64,000 nt of DNA. Source: Actinomyces sp. HPA0247 (GTDB lineage: Bacteria > Actinomycetota > Actinomycetes > Actinomycetales > Actinomycetaceae). The stretch is from positions 942,932 to 1,006,931 of the forward strand of contig KE150450.1 of assembly GCA_000411415.1 (NCBI GenBank). Direction: 5' to 3'. A model generated the notes under the pieces. That model was not told the origin of the DNA, made no database searches, and worked only from the letters and a program-made list of their open reading frames with translations. A program made the translations under genes and the position numbers. Shown piece by piece: positions 61,527 through 64,000 of this stretch (within the stretch, counting starts at the first letter, position 1; every line of letters begins with the position of its first letter).

Positions 61527-61606
61527 GGGGACATTGTCGCACCCGGTGGCAGCGTGAGACGGGATGGCCGGGGCTCTCGCTGACAGAACGACAAACCCTG
61601 TAGCAT

Positions 61607-62341
61607 ATGAACAACGACACTCATCGACTCCTCCGGATCGCCATGCACCTGCTCGACGCGCTGAATAATTCCCTGCCCGAGGTCTTCCGAGCCATCGACC
61701 TCATGGGCGTGCTCCTCAATGGCATCCTCGGCGGCAAAGTCGCCCGAGAACGCAACTTCGACGCCGTCGGCTTCTGCATTCTCGCGATCATGACGGCGCT
61801 CGCGGGCGGCATGATTCGCGACCTGCTCCTGACCACGCGCACCGGCGCGCCCGTGGCCATCACCGACCCCTACTACCTGTGGTTCGCGATCATCGGCGCC
61901 CTCGTGGCGATGGCTTTCCGCATGGATTCGCGCGTGTGGTCGGTCCTCCTGGTCATTGCCGACGGCATGGTGCTGGGCTGTTGGAGCGCGACCGGCGCGA
62001 TCAAGACCCTCGACGCGGGGTTCGCGATCATGCCGGCGATCCTCCTGGGCATCATGACGGCGATCGGTGGCGGCATGGTCCGCGACATCTCCGCAGGCCT
62101 GGTCCCGCGCGTCTTCGGCGGCAACAACCTCTACGCGACCCCGGCGTTCGCGTGCTCGCTGGTCACGGTTCTCTTCTGGTACATGGGCCAGCCGGTCCTC
62201 GGCATGGGTGCCTCGATCATCGTGGGCCTCGTCTTTACGGGTATGGCGCACTGGCGTCGCTGGAGGCTCCCGCAGACCCGCGAGTGGACCATCACTCTCA
62301 CATACTCTCAGTTGAAAGCTCTGCGTCGGGGCAGGCGTTAG
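61607..62341 (+). CDS. TRIC-type cation channel family (UPF0126) protein
   Basis: 244 aa from the ATG at 61607. Seven hydrophobic segments with the duplicated signature (AIMTALAGGMIRDLLL and GIMTAIGGGMVRDIS). Prokaryotic TRIC channels conduct potassium or other monovalent cations in the cytoplasmic membrane. The C-terminus is basic and soluble. The next gene starts 9 bp later, so they are probably co-transcribed. Confidence 0.92.
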   Translation: MNNDTHRLLRIAMHLLDALNNSLPEVFRAIDLMGVLLNGILGGKVARERNFDAVGFCILAIMTALAGGMIRDLLLTTRTGAPVAITDPYYLWFAIIGALVAMAFRMDSRVWSVLLVIADGMVLGCWSATGAIKTLDAGFAIMPAILLGIMTAIGGGMVRDISAGLVPRVFGGNNLYATPAFACSLVTVLFWYMGQPVLGMGASIIVGLVFTGMAHWRRWRLPQTREWTITLTYSQLKALRRGRR

Positions 62342-62350
62342 TATGGCGGT

Positions 62351-63853
62351 GTGACTCCCCAATCAACACCCGTTTCTTCCTCTCCTGCCGAGCCGGGGGC
62401 TGCCTCCGGGCGTAAGCGTTTTAAGACGTGGCACCTGTCCATGATGGCCCTCGGCCTCGCGATCGGCGCCGGCTTCTTCCTGGGCACGGGTTCGGCGATC
62501 CACCAGGCCGGACCTGCCGTCATCGTGTCCTATACGGTGGCCGCGTTTATCGTCGTGTCGGTCATGCTGGCCCTCGCGGAGCTGGCCTCGTCTCTACCCA
62601 CGACGGGTTCCTTCTCGTCATACGCCGAGGCCGGGATCGGCCGCTGGGCAGGCTTCACGATCGGATGGCTGTATTGGGTCATGCTCATCATGGTGTCGGG
62701 CCTGGAGGTGACGGGCGCGGCGACGTTCTTCGTCGGCTGGTTCCCGGATATCCCGCAGTGGGTGGTGGCCCTCGTTATTGTCGTCGTTATTGGCGGCATT
62801 AACCTGCTGTCCGCCGGACAGTATGGCGAGATCGAGGCATGGCTGTCGATGGTGAAGATCGTCGCGATTATCGCCTTCCTGTGTGTGGGCGTGTACCTGG
62901 TTGCGCGTACGGCGATTGTCGGCCCCCTGCCCGGCCACGAGGGAGTGTGGCAGAACATTTCGGGGCACAACGGTTTTATGCCCAATGGCCTGTCGGGTAT
63001 CGCGGTCGCGCTCCTGGCCGTCATTACGTCTTTCGGTGGCCTGGAGATCGTGACGATCGCGGCTGCCGAGGCCGAGGATCCCCGCGCCGCGATGAGCAGC
63101 GCGATCCGCTCGGTCGTCACCCGCATCCTCGTGTTCTATGTCGGCTCCGTCATCCTGCTGATCGCGCTGCTGCCGTGGGACAGCGAGGCCATGAAGACGA
63201 ACGCCTTCGCCGCCGTGCTCGAGATGGCTGGCGTCCCCGCGGTCGGCACGCTCATGAACGTCATTATTTTCATGGCGCTGATCTCCGCGTTTTCCGCGAA
63301 CATCTACGCCTCCTCGCGCATGGCCTATTCGCTGTCGGCGCGAGACATGGGGCCGCGCTGGCTGCTGGGTGCTGCCGCGTCCAGCAAGGCTCGCGCGCGC
63401 TCGGTCGTCGAGGCCGCCCTTGAGGATGACGAGGCCGTCCTGGCCTCCGAGATGGAGGGTGACATCGAGGCCGGGCGGACCCCGAAGCGCGCGGTCGGCC
63501 TCGTCGTGGCCCTGGCGCTGCTGGCGGTCCTGGGTAACTGGTACCTGCCCGGTTCGATCCTGACGATTCTCATCAACGCGATCGGCATGGTGCTGCTGAT
63601 CGTGTGGACGTTCATCATCATTTCGCTGATGCGCCTGCATCCGTCGCTGGAGCGCTCGGGCTCGCTGGTGATTCGCATGCCCGGGTGGCCGTGGCTGCCG
63701 TGGCTGGTCCTCGCGGGCCTGGGCGGTATCGGCGTCCTCATGCTCATGAGCGACGAGGGCCGGGCTCAGCTGGTCTCCATGGGGGCCCTGACGCTCATCA
63801 TCGTGGCCGTCTACTTCGTGCGCCAGCTGCTGGGCGCGCGCACCAAGGCCTAG
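62351..63853 (+). CDS. Amino acid permease (APC superfamily)
   Basis: 500 aa from the GTG at 62351. About twelve hydrophobic helices. The first helix region reads MALGLAIGAGFFLGTGSAI, and helix 3 onward has ELASSLPTTGSFSSYAEAGIG and ITSFGGLEIVTIAAAEAEDPR, all typical of the amino acid transporter family of APC type (GABA/proline/aromatic permease group). A cytosolic loop about residues 335-385 is acidic and longer than usual. It imports amino acids with a cation. The substrate is not readable. Confidence 0.92.
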   Translation: MTPQSTPVSSSPAEPGAASGRKRFKTWHLSMMALGLAIGAGFFLGTGSAIHQAGPAVIVSYTVAAFIVVSVMLALAELASSLPTTGSFSSYAEAGIGRWAGFTIGWLYWVMLIMVSGLEVTGAATFFVGWFPDIPQWVVALVIVVVIGGINLLSAGQYGEIEAWLSMVKIVAIIAFLCVGVYLVARTAIVGPLPGHEGVWQNISGHNGFMPNGLSGIAVALLAVITSFGGLEIVTIAAAEAEDPRAAMSSAIRSVVTRILVFYVGSVILLIALLPWDSEAMKTNAFAAVLEMAGVPAVGTLMNVIIFMALISAFSANIYASSRMAYSLSARDMGPRWLLGAAASSKARARSVVEAALEDDEAVLASEMEGDIEAGRTPKRAVGLVVALALLAVLGNWYLPGSILTILINAIGMVLLIVWTFIIISLMRLHPSLERSGSLVIRMPGWPWLPWLVLAGLGGIGVLMLMSDEGRAQLVSMGALTLIIVAVYFVRQLLGARTKA

Positions 63854-63867
63854 TTATCCACAGGCCC

Positions 63868-63942
63868 CGCCCGCCGGGACGCAGATGCCGGCGGGCGGGT
63901 GCATCATGAGGGCATCCCGAACACCGTGTCGGGGTGCCCTCA
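63868..63942 (+). terminator. Two successive hairpins after the permease gene
   Basis: CCCGCCCGCCGG and CCGGCGGGCGGG around a nine-base loop, then GAGGGCATCCCGA and TCGGGGTGCCCTC. Two strong hairpins in a row give a tight end. Confidence 0.75.
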
Positions 63943-63973
63943 CCGTGTGGGCGGTGTGATGGAAGGAGGAGAC

Positions 63974-64000
63974 GTGGCGCGGAAGCGACGCAGGAGCCTG
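63974..64000 (+). CDS. Start of an unidentified gene (cut by the window end)
   Basis: GTG at 63974 preceded by GGAAGGAGGA, an excellent ribosome binding site. Nine codons are visible (MARKRRRSL). Basic start; nothing more can be said. Confidence 0.6.

Noticed and set aside
63854-63862. DnaA box / replication origin
   Set aside because: TTATCCACA occurs exactly here and its complement at 45447-45455, but single boxes far apart, without dnaA or dnaN nearby, do not make an origin.
1-64000. tRNA, rRNA, prophage or transposase genes
   Set aside because: I looked for these and saw none.

Overview
The window is about 69-70 % GC. Codon use is actinobacterial, GTG and TTG starts are common, and many genes overlap by 4 bp. 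The LPxTG-type pilus cluster with a class C sortase, the nrdHIE ribonucleotide reductase genes and the overall gene mix point to an oral Actinomyces/Schaalia-type actinobacterium. I infer Schaalia (formerly Actinomyces) odontolytica or a close relative. No rRNA, tRNA, phage or transposase gene was seen.

Layout. 1-1853: end of an AAA+ ATPase gene and a TPR membrane protein. 1922-3780 (minus): small membrane protein and S33 aminopeptidase. 4222-5336 (minus): azlCD amino acid exporter, divergent from a polar amino acid ABC importer (5580-8640). 9544-16088: RNase HI fusion, anchored protein of unknown function, oligopeptidase B, GtrA protein, patatin. 16089-18389: a 2.3-kb gene-free repeat island. 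18390-21511: nrdH, nrdI, nrdE. 21710-23659: three tandem paralogues with Tyr/Gln/Pro/Gly-rich N-termini and two membrane segments, each followed by its own strong hairpin. 23761-29369: ABC-class ATPase and a MacB-like ABC pair. 29370-31014: second repeat island. 31015-32754 (minus): L-serine dehydratase. 33930-42675: pilus cluster (large tip-like subunit, shaft pilin, class C sortase, second tip-like subunit). 42796-44192: MTA/SAH nucleosidase and low-molecular-weight phosphatase. 44330-50098: single genes or short operons separated by one repeat family. 50193-55669 (minus): SprT-like protease and HrpA helicase. 55710-58282 (minus): ADP-ribosylglycohydrolase, VIT-family transporter, YtxH-like protein. 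58531-63853: hydrolase, PfkB kinase, TRIC channel, APC permease. The next gene begins at 63974.

The most unusual content is not protein coding. (1) A 13-14-mer, GACGAGGCCGGGG(C), occurs at least 18 times on both strands, in genes and between genes. In proteins it usually appears as DEAGA or APASS in loops and linkers, the way DNA uptake sequences do in other bacteria. (2) Fifteen copies of a roughly 90-115-bp element with about 20-bp terminal inverted repeats (AATTTCGCATGCAATTCCCC) sit only between genes, and their two ends change together (GCATGC or GCACGT). (3) A family of hairpin cores keeps a 42-43-nt interior while its paired arms are swapped for unrelated but still complementary sequences; single arms are repeated in tandem every 41-42 bp. 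(4) A GC-rich composite repeat also exists in two stem versions and in one place is nested inside itself. All counts were made by eye.
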